Shown here: piece by piece, positions 43,252 to 52,368 of the stretch
Layout of the letters: every line of letters starts with the position of its first letter
Position numbering within the stretch: position 1 is the stretch's first letter
Assembly: GCF_003236295.1 (NCBI RefSeq)
Contig: NZ_POTW01000003.1
Location: 86,772 to 150,771 of the forward strand
DNA: 64,000 nt
From: Jiangella anatolica
GTDB lineage: Bacteria; Actinomycetota; Actinomycetes; Jiangellales; Jiangellaceae
Reading direction: 5' to 3'
The notes under the pieces: model-generated
The model's input: the letters and a program-made list of their open reading frames with translations, nothing else
What the model was told of the DNA's origin: nothing
The model's database searches: none
Position numbers and translations under genes: made by a program

Positions 43252-43390
43252 GTCCCCCTGCTGCCCATTTTCTTAGCCGGGCCGACGCGCCTCAAGTCCG
43301 CGGCCTCTGCTGGTCATTGGGTGTTTGTGTCGAGGGCCGCGTACTTGACCCGCGTCGTCCCGGCCAAGAACGGGCAGCTATCAGGGGGAC
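43252..43390. repeat. 139-bp interspersed repeat with inverted-repeat ends, copy 2
   Basis: Same length, orientation and ends as 9387-9525; the differing bases cluster in the middle. A short GCGACGGCAGT also precedes both copies and a GGGGGAGTGTGG-like string follows, so homology may extend beyond the 139 bp. It lies 59 nt after the oxidase stop codon. Remaining sequence 43391-43598 shows no gene. Confidence 0.75.
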
Positions 43391-43598
43391 GGGGGAGTGT
43401 GGGCACGTCGCACCGCCAACGACCCACGTTCGCCGCCTTTCGGTTCACGTCTGCCGCCTTCCGGCCCCGTTCGGGTCGCTCGGGCTCGGGTTCGCGGCGG
43501 TTCCGGCCTGCGTTCGCGCCTCACCAGTCAGTGTGCGTCCGCTTGCGACGTTGCCGGGCTGTGGATGCTCATGATCATCAACCTTTCGGTGCCTCGCT

Positions 43599-43652
43599 AG
43601 GCGTTCTCCCGCTCTACCACCCGTGCATGCCTGGTAGGGCGGGAGAACGCCT
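43599..43652. terminator. Bidirectional hairpin terminator
   Basis: AGGCGTTCTCCCGC (43599-43612) pairs perfectly with GCGGGAGAACGCCT (43639-43652), and an inner TACCA/TGGTA pair extends the stem. It separates the plus-strand oxidase operon from the minus-strand hydrolase gene, 48 nt beyond the latter's stop. Confidence 0.75.
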
Positions 43653-43699
43653 GGTGGGCGGCCCGGATACCGCTGCGAGCCGAAGCGGCCCCACGTGTA

Positions 43700-44539
43700 C
43701 TAGGTGGCGCGGCGCGCGGTCCCGGCGATCGCGGCGACGAGGTCGGGCCACAGCTCCCACGGGACGAGGTGGCCCATGTCCGGGTACACGCGCAGCTCGG
43801 ACCCGGCGATCGCGTCGGCCATGTCCACCGCCGCGCACCAGTGCAGCACGTCGTCGTCGCGGCCGTGCAGCACCAAGGTCGGCACGGTCACGCCGCGCAG
43901 GCGGTCGAGCCGCTCGGGCGCCCGGCGCAGCGCCGCCCACTGGCGCGCGAAGCCCTCCGGCGCGTAGCCGCGGTCGTAGGCCAGCCCCGCCGCCCAGGCG
44001 TGCCACTCCAGCTGCGGGTCGTAGCGGTGCGGGCCGGTGGGTGTCGCGGCCTCGACGGCGAACGCGACGGCCTGCTCGCGGGTCAGCCGCGGAGGAGGGG
44101 ACAGCAGCTCCTCGCGCTCGCCGTGCAGGATGTAGCGCGGGTCCTGCCCGGGGATCGTGCTGAGCAGGCCGAGGCTTCGCACCCGCTCCGGATGGTCGAG
44201 CGCGACCAGCTGGGCCATCATCCCGCCCATCGAGTGCCCGACGAGGTGGGCGGACGGGGCGCCGAGGTGGTCGAGCACCCGGACGATGTCGTCGGCCAGA
44301 TCGGACAGCTCGTAGCCGCCGTCGACGTCGTCGGGGCCGCCGAAGCGCTGGGAGAGGCCGGTGTCGCGGTTGTCCATGCGCACGACCCGGAACCCCTCGG
44401 CCACCAGCAGCGCTACGAGCTGATCGGGCCAGGCGATCAGCTGCGCGCCGCCGCCGGCGACGAGCACCAGGACGGGGTCGTCCGGCGCGCCGTCGACCTC
44501 GTAGAAGATCTCGATCCCGTCGGTGTCCGCGTGCGGCAT
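43700..44539 (-). CDS. Alpha/beta hydrolase
   Basis: 279 residues: nucleophile elbow GHSMGG, acid in LHGRDDDVLHW and His in DMGHLVPWE, plus the RMDNRDTGLSQRF motif common in tetracenomycin-esterase/aclacinomycin-methylesterase-like hydrolases. A cytoplasmic esterase or lactonase. Last gene of the six-gene operon with HMG-CoA reductase and lyase; ester or lactone (for example mevalonolactone-like) hydrolysis is a guess from context. Confidence 0.88.
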   Translation of the reverse strand: MPHADTDGIEIFYEVDGAPDDPVLVLVAGGGAQLIAWPDQLVALLVAEGFRVVRMDNRDTGLSQRFGGPDDVDGGYELSDLADDIVRVLDHLGAPSAHLVGHSMGGMMAQLVALDHPERVRSLGLLSTIPGQDPRYILHGEREELLSPPPRLTREQAVAFAVEAATPTGPHRYDPQLEWHAWAAGLAYDRGYAPEGFARQWAALRRAPERLDRLRGVTVPTLVLHGRDDDVLHWCAAVDMADAIAGSELRVYPDMGHLVPWELWPDLVAAIAGTARRAT

Positions 44540-44550
44540 CGCATCCTCCG

Positions 44551-45369
44551 TCAGTCGGCGTCGGGCGCGGCCCAGACGGCCTCGCCGGTGGAGAGCACGT
44601 CGCCCTTGTCGTCGAGCGCCCAGACCTGGGCGCCGCCGTCGTGCGGGATGCCGGCGAGGCGGATCGGGGTGTCGACGTAGGCGGGCGCGACCGCGCGCAT
44701 GGAGAACCGGGCGACCGGGCGGTCCGGCACGTTGCGGACGCAGAAGTCGAGCAGCAGCAGCTCCAGTAGCGGCCCGTGGACGATGAGGTCCGGCTGGCCC
44801 TCGACGTCGCGCACCCAGTCGCGGTCGTAGTGGATGCGGTGGCTGTTGAACGTGAGCGCCGAGAACCGGAACAGGTGCACCGGGGTGATGGTCAGCTCAC
44901 CGGCCCACGCCCACTCGTCCCCGGCCGGGCCGGCCACCGGCCGTGGCGCGGAACCGGGCGGGGCGTCGCCGAGGAACACGTCGCGCTGCCGGATGGACGT
45001 CACGACCTCGGCGCCGGACCGGATGGTGCTCTCCAGCGTGACGAACACCAGCGGCCCGCTGCCACCGGTCTTCTCGCGGACCTCGCCGAGCGTCGTCGTC
45101 AGCTCGAGCGTCTCGCCGAACCGGATCGGCCGGTGGAAGGTCAGCTCCTCGCCGGCGTACAGGCGGCGCGGCAGCGCGATGTCCGGCGTGACGCCGTCGG
45201 CGCCGGGTGTCCCGTCGGGGCGCAGCTCGTCCAGCGCCGGCAGGGGGAGGAAGTACAGCTTGTGCCAGCCCGGCGGCAGCAGGCCGGGCGCGGCCGGGTC
45301 CGACGGCGCGAACGTGTCGCGGTACGCGCGGGCCGGCTCGGGCCGGATCGTGTCGGTGCGGCTGGTCAC
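44551..45369 (-). CDS. MaoC/hotdog-fold acyl-CoA dehydratase (mesaconyl-C4-CoA hydratase-like)
   Basis: 272 residues with two hotdog regions: an N-terminal FAS1_DH-like part (GLLPPGWHKLYFLP, YAGEELTFHRPIRFGETLELTTTLG) and a C-terminal MaoC-type part with the hydratase signature FNSHRIHYDRDW (Asn/His/Asp). It should add or remove water at an enoyl-CoA. The GTG start overlaps the amidohydrolase stop (GTGA). In this operon it might hydrate 3-methylglutaconyl-CoA or a similar branched enoyl-CoA; this is inference. Confidence 0.85.
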   Translation of the reverse strand: MTSRTDTIRPEPARAYRDTFAPSDPAAPGLLPPGWHKLYFLPLPALDELRPDGTPGADGVTPDIALPRRLYAGEELTFHRPIRFGETLELTTTLGEVREKTGGSGPLVFVTLESTIRSGAEVVTSIRQRDVFLGDAPPGSAPRPVAGPAGDEWAWAGELTITPVHLFRFSALTFNSHRIHYDRDWVRDVEGQPDLIVHGPLLELLLLDFCVRNVPDRPVARFSMRAVAPAYVDTPIRLAGIPHDGGAQVWALDDKGDVLSTGEAVWAAPDAD

Positions 45370-46814
45370 AGCGACCTCCAGGTCCAGCGGCCGCCGAGCA
45401 GCGTCGCGGCGACCGTCATGGCGCGCAGGCCCGGCTCGTCCGCCGTCAGCGGGTCGGCCTCGACGACGACCAGGTCGGCCGGGTCGCCGGCGGTGAGCGT
45501 GCCGCGGCCGCGGGCGCTGGCGGCCAGCGCGGCCTGGATCGGCAGCCGCTGCTCCGGATGCCACGGCGCGCGCCCGTCGCGGTGCCGGTGGACGGCCGCC
45601 GCGATCGACACCCAGGGGTCCAGCGGCGCGACCGGTGCGTCGGAGCCGAGCCGGAGCACGGCGCCGGCGGCGTGCAGCGACCCGTAGGCGAACGCGTGCT
45701 CGGCGTGCCCGGCCCAGTGCCGGTCCGCGACGTCGCGGTCGTCCATGGCGTGCTCCGGCTGGACGCTCGCGACCACGCCCAGCCGGGCGAACCGGGGCAC
45801 GTCGGCCGGGCGGACCAGCTGCGCGTGCTCGATGGTCCCGGGGATGGCCAGCTCCTCGAACGCGTCGAGGACCTCGGTGTTCGTGCGGTCGCCGATCGCG
45901 TGCACGGCGGCGTCGATGCCGTTGCCCGTGGCCGTGCGCAGCAGCCGCCGCAGCTCGGCCCCGTCGACGCTCTGCACGCCGTGGTCGGCGGTGCCGGGGT
46001 AGGGCTGCCAGCAGTACGCGGTACGGGTGTTGAGCGAGCCGTCCGCGACGACCTTGAGCGGGCCGACGCGCACCAGCCCGTCCTGGTCGAGCACGTCGTC
46101 GCTGCGGTGCCCGGCGCGGATCGCGGCGTCGAGCCGGGACGGCCAGACGGACGCGTCGACGCGCAGGGACGTGACGCCGGCGGCGACCCGTTGCGGCCAG
46201 AGCGCGAGGTTGTCGTCGTTCTCGAAGTCGACGACGCCGACGACGCCCCGGGCCGCGGCCGCGTCGGCGGCCGCGCGGAAACCGTCGATACCGTAGTGGG
46301 TCTGGGCGTCGATGCGCTGCAGCGTCCCGATCCACTCCGTCTCGCGCAGCAGGCCCGACGGTGGCAGCGTCAGGCCGAACGCGGCCGCGGCGGCGGTGTT
46401 GAGCCAGCCGCAGTGCAGGTCGCCGCTGACCAGCACGACGGGATGGGTCCCGGCCGCGGCGTCGAGCAGCGTCACGGACGGCTGGTCCGGCCAGAGCGCG
46501 TCGCGGAACCCGTACCCGACCAGCACGCCGGATTCAGCGCCCGCGGCCAGCCGGGCCCGGACCCGCTCGGCGGCGTCGGCCGCGCTGGTCGTCGTGGCCA
46601 GGTCGAACCGGGCGCGGGCGGCGACCCACTGGGTGAAGTGCACGTGCGCGTCCCACAGGCCGGGTCCGACGAACCGGCCGTCGAGGTCGACGACCTCCGC
46701 CTCGCGCGGCGCCGGTGCGCCGGGCGGGGCGACCGCGGTGAGCCGGCCGTCGTCGATGAGGACGTCGACGGCCTCGCCGCCGTAGCGGCGCCCGCCGCGC
46801 AGCAGCAGCGCCAT
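45366..46814 (-). CDS. Amidohydrolase family protein (YtcJ-like)
   Basis: 482 residues of the metal-dependent hydrolase superfamily: HxH in WDAHVHF, then VVADGSLNTRTAY, His in VHAIGDRTN and TIEHAQLV, and the metal Asp in GSDAPVAPLDPW. YtcJ-type enzymes hydrolyse amides or cyclic substrates of largely unknown identity. No signal peptide. Its ATG overlaps the CoA-transferase stop by one base (TGATG), so it belongs to the coupled operon. Confidence 0.88.
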   Translation of the reverse strand: MALLLRGGRRYGGEAVDVLIDDGRLTAVAPPGAPAPREAEVVDLDGRFVGPGLWDAHVHFTQWVAARARFDLATTTSAADAAERVRARLAAGAESGVLVGYGFRDALWPDQPSVTLLDAAAGTHPVVLVSGDLHCGWLNTAAAAAFGLTLPPSGLLRETEWIGTLQRIDAQTHYGIDGFRAAADAAAARGVVGVVDFENDDNLALWPQRVAAGVTSLRVDASVWPSRLDAAIRAGHRSDDVLDQDGLVRVGPLKVVADGSLNTRTAYCWQPYPGTADHGVQSVDGAELRRLLRTATGNGIDAAVHAIGDRTNTEVLDAFEELAIPGTIEHAQLVRPADVPRFARLGVVASVQPEHAMDDRDVADRHWAGHAEHAFAYGSLHAAGAVLRLGSDAPVAPLDPWVSIAAAVHRHRDGRAPWHPEQRLPIQAALAASARGRGTLTAGDPADLVVVEADPLTADEPGLRAMTVAATLLGGRWTWRSL

Positions 46815-48034
46815 CAGATCGCCCCCGCCTCGCGCAGCGCCGCGACGGTGTCCGCGTCGTAGCCGGCCAGCGCCGTCAGCACCAGCTGGGTGTGCTCGCC
46901 GAGCCGGCTGGCCCGCAGCGTCGTGTCGGCCGGCGTCTCGCTGAGCTTCACCGGCTGGCCGAACATGCGCACCGGCCCGAACTCCTCGTGGTCGACGGCG
47001 ATGACCATCTCCCGCTCCGCCGTGGCCGGGTCGTCGACGACCTCGCCGACGTCCTTGACGGCGGTGAGCGGCACGGTGTCGCCGGCCAGCGCCTCCAGCT
47101 CGTCCTTCGTCCGCTCGGCGAACCAGCCGAGCACGATGGGCCGCACCCGCCGCTCGTAGACGTCCTTCTCGAACCGCTTGCGCATGGAGTCGATCTCGGG
47201 GTCGGCGGCGTGCTCGGGCGTCCCGAACAGCTCGCAGCTCAGGCGCCAGAACTTGTCGGTGTACCCGCCGAAGAAGACGTAGCCGTCGGCGCAGGGGAAC
47301 AGCTCGTAGGGCCGCACCCACGGGTGCTGGTTGCCCGTGTGCGTGGCGACCACGCCGTCGACGGTGTAGTTGACGACGGCGTTCTCGGTGAGCGCGACGA
47401 CGCTGTCGACCTGGGCGACGTCGACGAGCTGGCCGGCGCCGGTCCGCTCGGCGTGCCGCAGGGCGGTGAGCGTCCCCGTCACGGCGAAGAGCGTGGCGGC
47501 GAGATCGCCGATCACGGTGCCCACGCGGACCGGCACGCCGTCGGGTGAGCCGTTCATCGACCACAGCCCGCCGGCCGCCTGAGCGGTGCTGTCGAAGGCG
47601 GGCTTGGTGCGGTTGCGGCCGGTCTGCCCGTAGCCGGAGATCGCGGTGTACACCAGCCGCGGGTTGGCCTCGTGCAGCACGTCGTAGCCGACGCCGAGCT
47701 TGTCCATCGTCCCCGGGCGGAAGTTCTCGATCACGATGTCGGCCCGCTTGGCGAGGTCGATCAGCGCCTGCTTGCCCGCCTCGGTGGCGAGGTCGAGCGT
47801 GATGCCGAGCTTGCCGCGGTTGTACTGCGCGAAGTAGCCGCTCAGCTCCTCGTCGCCGTGGCGGAGGTAGGGCGGGAAACCGCGGGTGACGTCGGGGTCG
47901 CGCGGGTTCTCGATCTTGATGACGGTGGCGCCGAAGTCGGCCAGGATCTCCGCGCAGTAGGGCCCGGCCAGGACCCGGGACAGGTCGAGGACCACGACGC
48001 CCGAGAGGGCGCCGGTGCGGTGCGGCAGCGTCAC
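46814..48034 (-). CDS. CaiB/BaiF family (class III) CoA-transferase
   Basis: 406 residues, normal length. Family segments: LDLSRVLAGPYCAEILADFGATVIKIE, ENFRPGTMDKLGVGYDVL, SGYGQTG and FDSTAQAAGGLWSMNG. It would exchange CoA between a CoA-thioester and a free acid. The start (GTG 48034) overlaps the HMG-CoA lyase stop by 4 nt. Within this operon, activation of free 3-hydroxy-3-methylglutarate or a related C5/C6 acid to its CoA ester is a reasonable suggestion. Confidence 0.9.
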   Translation of the reverse strand: MTLPHRTGALSGVVVLDLSRVLAGPYCAEILADFGATVIKIENPRDPDVTRGFPPYLRHGDEELSGYFAQYNRGKLGITLDLATEAGKQALIDLAKRADIVIENFRPGTMDKLGVGYDVLHEANPRLVYTAISGYGQTGRNRTKPAFDSTAQAAGGLWSMNGSPDGVPVRVGTVIGDLAATLFAVTGTLTALRHAERTGAGQLVDVAQVDSVVALTENAVVNYTVDGVVATHTGNQHPWVRPYELFPCADGYVFFGGYTDKFWRLSCELFGTPEHAADPEIDSMRKRFEKDVYERRVRPIVLGWFAERTKDELEALAGDTVPLTAVKDVGEVVDDPATAEREMVIAVDHEEFGPVRMFGQPVKLSETPADTTLRASRLGEHTQLVLTALAGYDADTVAALREAGAI

Positions 48035-49002
48035 GTGAGGACCTCCGAGTGGGCCAGCAGGGCGGTGGCGACCCGCGAGGCGATGGCGGTCCGGCCCAGC
48101 CGCTCGGCCATCCATGCGCTGGTGCGGACGAGGGCGTCGAGGTCGAGGCCGGTCTCGATGCCGAGGCCGTGCAGCATCCACACGAGGTCCTCGGTGGCGA
48201 GGTTGCCGGTCGCGCCGGGCGCGTACGGGCATCGTCCCAGGCCACCGATCGAGGCGTCGAACTCGGTCACGCCGGCGAGCAGGGCCGCGTACACGTTGGA
48301 CAGCGCCTGGCCGTAGGTGTCGTGGCCGTGCAGCGCGATCGACTCCGGCGGGACGCCGGCCGCGCCCAGCGCGCCGACGACCGTCCCGATCTGCCCGGGT
48401 GTGGCGACGCCGATGGTGTCGCCCAGCGAGATCGTCGCGCAGCCGGCGGCGTACAGCGCGGCGGCGATCTCGGCGACGGCTGCCGGCTCGACCGGGCCCT
48501 CCCACGGGTCGCCGAAGGCCATCGACACGTAGCCGCGGACGGCCAGGCCTGCGCTCCGGGCCGCCGCGGTGACGTCGGCCGCCTTCTGTGCGGCGGCGTC
48601 GCGGCCGTTGTTGAGGTTGGCCCGCGCGAACGACTCCGTCGCGCTGGCGATCACCGCGATCTCGCCGACGCCGGCCGTTCGCGCACGGTCGAGGCCGCGC
48701 CGGTTGGGGATCAGGCAGACGGTGCGGACGCCGGCCAGGCCGCCGTCGCCGTCCAGCTCGTCCAGCAGGTCCTCCGCGTCGGCCAGCGCCGGGATGACGC
48801 CGGGTGGGACGAAGCTGGTCACCTCGAGGTTCCGGACGCCGGCGGCGGCGAGCCGGCGGCAGAACTCCGCCTTCACCGCGGTCGGCACGACGGCGGACTC
48901 GGCCTGCAGCCCGTCGCGCGGCCCGACCTCGTACACCGTCACCGTCGACGGCAGCCCGTCCGCGCGGGCGACCAGGGGCCGGGGCTCCCAGAGCGCGCTC
49001 AT
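48031..49002 (-). CDS. mvaB: Hydroxymethylglutaryl-CoA lyase
   Basis: 323 residues, TIM-barrel HMGL-like. Signature residues: EVGPRDGLQAE at the N-terminus (metal Asp, catalytic Arg), HGHDTYGQAL (metal His pair) and CPYAPGATGNLATEDLVW with the active-site Cys. It cleaves HMG-CoA to acetyl-CoA and acetoacetate. 4-nt ATGA overlap with the HMG-CoA reductase gene places both in a mevalonate/HMG catabolic route like mvaAB of Pseudomonas mevalonii. Confidence 0.92.
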   Translation of the reverse strand: MSALWEPRPLVARADGLPSTVTVYEVGPRDGLQAESAVVPTAVKAEFCRRLAAAGVRNLEVTSFVPPGVIPALADAEDLLDELDGDGGLAGVRTVCLIPNRRGLDRARTAGVGEIAVIASATESFARANLNNGRDAAAQKAADVTAAARSAGLAVRGYVSMAFGDPWEGPVEPAAVAEIAAALYAAGCATISLGDTIGVATPGQIGTVVGALGAAGVPPESIALHGHDTYGQALSNVYAALLAGVTEFDASIGGLGRCPYAPGATGNLATEDLVWMLHGLGIETGLDLDALVRTSAWMAERLGRTAIASRVATALLAHSEVLT

Positions 49003-50267
49003 GGCGTCCTCAGCTCCCGCAGCACCTGCTCGGCGTGCTCGACCCGGATCCGGCCGTCGGCGACCAGCCGGCCGGCGACCGCCGTCACCTCATGGGGGAG
49101 GGCGCCGGCGGAGGCGGCGATCGTGCGCGCGTGCAGCGTCATGTGGCCGCGCTGGATGCCCTCGGTGGCCAGCGCCCGGCAGGCGGCGAGGTTCTGCGCG
49201 AGGCCGACCGACGCGATGACGTCGGCCAGCTCGGTGGCGGTCTCGACGCCGAGGATCGCCAGTGCGGCGCGGGCGACCGGATGGGCGCGGGTGGCCCCGC
49301 CGACCAGCCCGACCGCGAGCGGCAACTCGATGGACCCGGCCAGGTTGCCGTCGGCGTCCTTCTCGAACCGCGACAGCGCCGAGTAGCGGCCGTCGCGGAC
49401 CGCTTGCGAGTGGCAGCCGGCCTCGACCGCGCGGGTGTCGTTCCCCGTCGCCAGCACCACGGCCGTCACGCCGTTCATGATGCCCTTGTTGTGGGTGGCC
49501 GCGCGGTACGGGTCGGCCTCGGCGAAGGCCGAGGCGAGCACGATGCCGTCGACGACCCCGGGGCCGCCGAGCAGCTCGGCGTCGAACACGGCGCGCGCCC
49601 GGGTGACCCGCAGCTCGGCCTTGTTGCTGAGGATGCGCAGGAGCGGGCGGCCGCCGGCCAGCTCGGCCAGCCGCGGCGCGACCGCCTCGGCCATCGTGTT
49701 GACGGCGTTGGCGCCCATCGCGTCGCGCACGTCCACCGTCAGATGCACGATGACCTGGTCGCCGAGCCGGGTGCCGAGCACCCGTGCGTCGACGCCGCGC
49801 ATGCCGCCGCCGAGCGATGCGAGCACCGGGTCCTGCTGGTCGGCCAGCGCCATGATCTCCGCGGCGGCCTCGAGGATGCGGGCCCGGGCGCCGTTCGGGT
49901 CGACGACGTCGACCAGCTGGATCTGCGCGATCATCACCGAGCCGGTGTTCGACGTGTGGAAGCCTCCGTGCGCCCGGGCCATCCGCGCCGCGTTGCTGGC
50001 GGCGGCGACGACCGACGGCTCCTCGGTGGCCATCGGCACCAGCCGGTCCCGCCCGTTGACGGTGAAGTTCGTGGCGACGCCCACCGGGACCGCGATCGCG
50101 CCGATGACGTTCTCGATGAGGTGGTCGGCCTGGTCCAGGCCGAGGCCGCGGACCGGGTCGAGGACGTCCAGCGCGTCGGCCGCGACGTCGGCGTGCTGCG
50201 CCACCAGGCGCCGCCGGTCCTCGACGCTGTGGTCCCTGAGGCCGGGAATCCGGCTCGTCACGGCCAT
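48999..50267 (-). CDS. mvaA: Hydroxymethylglutaryl-CoA reductase, class II (degradative type)
   Basis: 422 residues. Class II landmarks: ENVIGAIAVPVGVATNF, catalytic Glu in MATEEPSV, cofactor motif DAMGANAVN, catalytic Lys in THNKGIMNG, Asp in TGNDTRA and C-terminal His in GHMTLHAR. Class II enzymes mostly oxidise mevalonate with CoA to HMG-CoA. No other mevalonate-pathway isoprenoid genes are adjacent, while HMG-CoA lyase follows directly, so a catabolic role is favoured. It is the first gene of the operon; the promoter must lie in 50268-50376. Confidence 0.93.
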   Translation of the reverse strand: MAVTSRIPGLRDHSVEDRRRLVAQHADVAADALDVLDPVRGLGLDQADHLIENVIGAIAVPVGVATNFTVNGRDRLVPMATEEPSVVAAASNAARMARAHGGFHTSNTGSVMIAQIQLVDVVDPNGARARILEAAAEIMALADQQDPVLASLGGGMRGVDARVLGTRLGDQVIVHLTVDVRDAMGANAVNTMAEAVAPRLAELAGGRPLLRILSNKAELRVTRARAVFDAELLGGPGVVDGIVLASAFAEADPYRAATHNKGIMNGVTAVVLATGNDTRAVEAGCHSQAVRDGRYSALSRFEKDADGNLAGSIELPLAVGLVGGATRAHPVARAALAILGVETATELADVIASVGLAQNLAACRALATEGIQRGHMTLHARTIAASAGALPHEVTAVAGRLVADGRIRVEHAEQVLRELRTP

Positions 50268-50290
50268 GAACGCTCCTTCGCTTCCGGCGG

Positions 50291-50311
50291 GCCGCCACCT
50301 TCGGTGGCCGC
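50291..50311 (-). terminator. Small hairpin between PucR regulator and mvaA
   Basis: GCCGCCACC / GGTGGCCGC with a 3-nt loop and one mismatch, in the 109-bp gap after the regulator stop. It could end the regulator transcript or sit in the mvaA leader. Confidence 0.35.
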
Positions 50312-50376
50312 GCGTCCACGCTAGGCGGCGCCCGCTCGGTGCAGGTATGGGACGAACGCCCACGATCACGGCCGGG

Positions 50377-52368
50377 TCATGGGTGGTTCGCCCGTCCGCC
50401 GGCGCTGACGGCGGCACCGGCACCGGCACCGGCGCCGGCGCCGGCCAGGCCGTGGGCGAGCTCGTCGAGCCGGACGGCCAGCGAGATGCGGAACAGCCGC
50501 TCGTCGTCGCGCCAGTCCGCGCCGAGGATGGTGGCGATGCGCTCCAGCCGCTGGAGCACGGTGTTGGTGTGGAAGCGCAGCAGCCGCGCGGTCTTCGTCG
50601 GGCTGGCGTTGCACCGCACGAACGCCCGCAGCGTGGCAAGCAGCTCGGTGCCCTTCTCGTCGTCGTAGGCGCGGACCGCGCCGATGGTCGCGTCGAGGAA
50701 CGCGGTCAGCGTGGCGGCGTCGGCGTCGAAGACCGACGCGTAGGGCAGGTACTCGTCGGTGCTCACCGAGCGGCCGGTCACCCCGATCGCCTCCAGCAGC
50801 CGCGCCGTCCGCGCCGCCAGCGTGAACCGTCCGCCGAGCTCCGCGGGCGAGGACGCCGGCGCCGCCGTGACGCCGAGCACCGGGTGTGCGGTGTGCTGGG
50901 CGATCCGCTCGCGGAGCGTGCCGGCGTCCATCGTCGTCCGGGTGGAGTCGACGATCGCGGTCACGTAGCCGCGGCACTCGCCGACCAGCCCCTGGCCGCG
51001 CAGCAGCCGCATGAGCAGCCGCTCGGCGGCGGCCCGGGCGCCGCCGTCGACGGCGAAGACGTGCACGGTGTCGAGGTCGGCGGGCACGACGTCGAAGGAG
51101 CGGGCCCGCCGCGCGATGTCGTCGCCGCGCTCCCGCCAGGCTTCGAGGATGTCGGCGACCAGCCCGGACTGCAGCCGTCGCTCGGTGTCGGCGACGGCCT
51201 TGAGCTGCAGCTCGACCAACGCGCAGACCTGGGCGGCGCGCTCTACGGTCCGCCGGTCGACCGGCCCGAGCTCGAAGTCGCCGGGCCCGAGGATGAGCGC
51301 GCCGAGCGCTTCGGCGCCCGCGGTGACGGCGGCGACGGCGGCGACGGCGTCGCCTGCGCGGCCCGGTCTGCCTGGGACGATGGCGCACAGGCCCGAGGAC
51401 CGGCTCCGCTCGATGGCCGCGGCCGTCTCCCGGTCCAGCGCGACGGTGGTGTTGGCCGCCGTCCCGGCCGAGTCGGCGACGACCCGCGCGTCGGCGTCGA
51501 CGATCGTGACGGTCCGCGACAGCGCGGCGGCCAGCGTCTTGGCGATCTGGCCGACACCGCCGCCGCGCAGCACCGCCTGGACCAGCTCCTGGTGCACGGT
51601 GTTGGCGCGGTCGCGCTCGGCCAGGTGCTCGGTGAGCCGCCCCAGCGCCCGGCGCGCCTCGTCCTCGGAGCGGCGCAGGTGCCGCAGCATGTCCGCCGTC
51701 TGCAGCACGACCGACGCGTGGTCGGCGAGCGCGGACAGCACCGAGATCTGCTCCGGCGTGAAGACCGACTCCCGCCGCGTCGCCACGAACAGCACGCCGA
51801 GCACGTCGTCGCCGGTGAGCATGGGCACGCCCAGCAGCGAGACCAGCCCCTCCGCCTCGACGGCGCGGTCCACCGTGGGCTCGTGCCGCTGCGGCGGGTA
51901 GCTGCCGTAGCGGCCCACCCACCGTGCCGTCCGCGACTCGACGATCTCGCTGACCAGGCCGCGGCCGGCCGGCACCAGCAGGTGCTGGAACTCCGGGCTC
52001 ACCGCGCCGATCGTCGTGCGCACGCGCAGCTCTCGGGTCTCCGGATCCAGAACGGACAGGTAGGTGACATCGCAGCCCATGATCTCGTGCGCGCGGTTCA
52101 CCAGCCGGTCCAGCAACAAGTCGGCGTCGCGCACCTCGGCGAGCTCGCGGGCGCTGGAGAACAGCGCGGCGATCTCGTGCTCGCGGCGGCGCAGCCGCAC
52201 ACTCTCGCCGTGCGCGCGGTGCACCAGGTCCGCGGCCCGGTCCGCCTCGTCCTCGCCCAGGCCGAGCCGCTCGAACGCGCCGGCCAACTCCCTCGGCCCC
52301 GCCCCGACGTCATCGATCACCGCCGAGACGATGGTGTCGACCGCCTGGAGCTTGGAGGATTCGTCCAC
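50377..52368 (-). CDS. GAF-domain PucR/CdaR-type transcriptional regulator
   Basis: 663 residues. An N-terminal helical part, a GAF sensor at about 95-230 (CDVTYLSVLDPETRELRVRTT ... GVPMLTGDDVLGVLFVATRRE), a coiled linker, a GGDEF-like/CdaR middle part, and a C-terminal PucR HTH (ATLRAFVRCNASPTKTARLLRFHTNTVLQRL). The final stretch is low-complexity Gly/Ala. The GTG start follows GAGGAGG. Upstream and collinear with the HMG-CoA operon, so probably its ligand-responsive activator. Relatives control degradation genes. Confidence 0.9.
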   Translation of the reverse strand: MDESSKLQAVDTIVSAVIDDVGAGPRELAGAFERLGLGEDEADRAADLVHRAHGESVRLRRREHEIAALFSSARELAEVRDADLLLDRLVNRAHEIMGCDVTYLSVLDPETRELRVRTTIGAVSPEFQHLLVPAGRGLVSEIVESRTARWVGRYGSYPPQRHEPTVDRAVEAEGLVSLLGVPMLTGDDVLGVLFVATRRESVFTPEQISVLSALADHASVVLQTADMLRHLRRSEDEARRALGRLTEHLAERDRANTVHQELVQAVLRGGGVGQIAKTLAAALSRTVTIVDADARVVADSAGTAANTTVALDRETAAAIERSRSSGLCAIVPGRPGRAGDAVAAVAAVTAGAEALGALILGPGDFELGPVDRRTVERAAQVCALVELQLKAVADTERRLQSGLVADILEAWRERGDDIARRARSFDVVPADLDTVHVFAVDGGARAAAERLLMRLLRGQGLVGECRGYVTAIVDSTRTTMDAGTLRERIAQHTAHPVLGVTAAPASSPAELGGRFTLAARTARLLEAIGVTGRSVSTDEYLPYASVFDADAATLTAFLDATIGAVRAYDDEKGTELLATLRAFVRCNASPTKTARLLRFHTNTVLQRLERIATILGADWRDDERLFRISLAVRLDELAHGLAGAGAGAGAGAAVSAGGRANHP

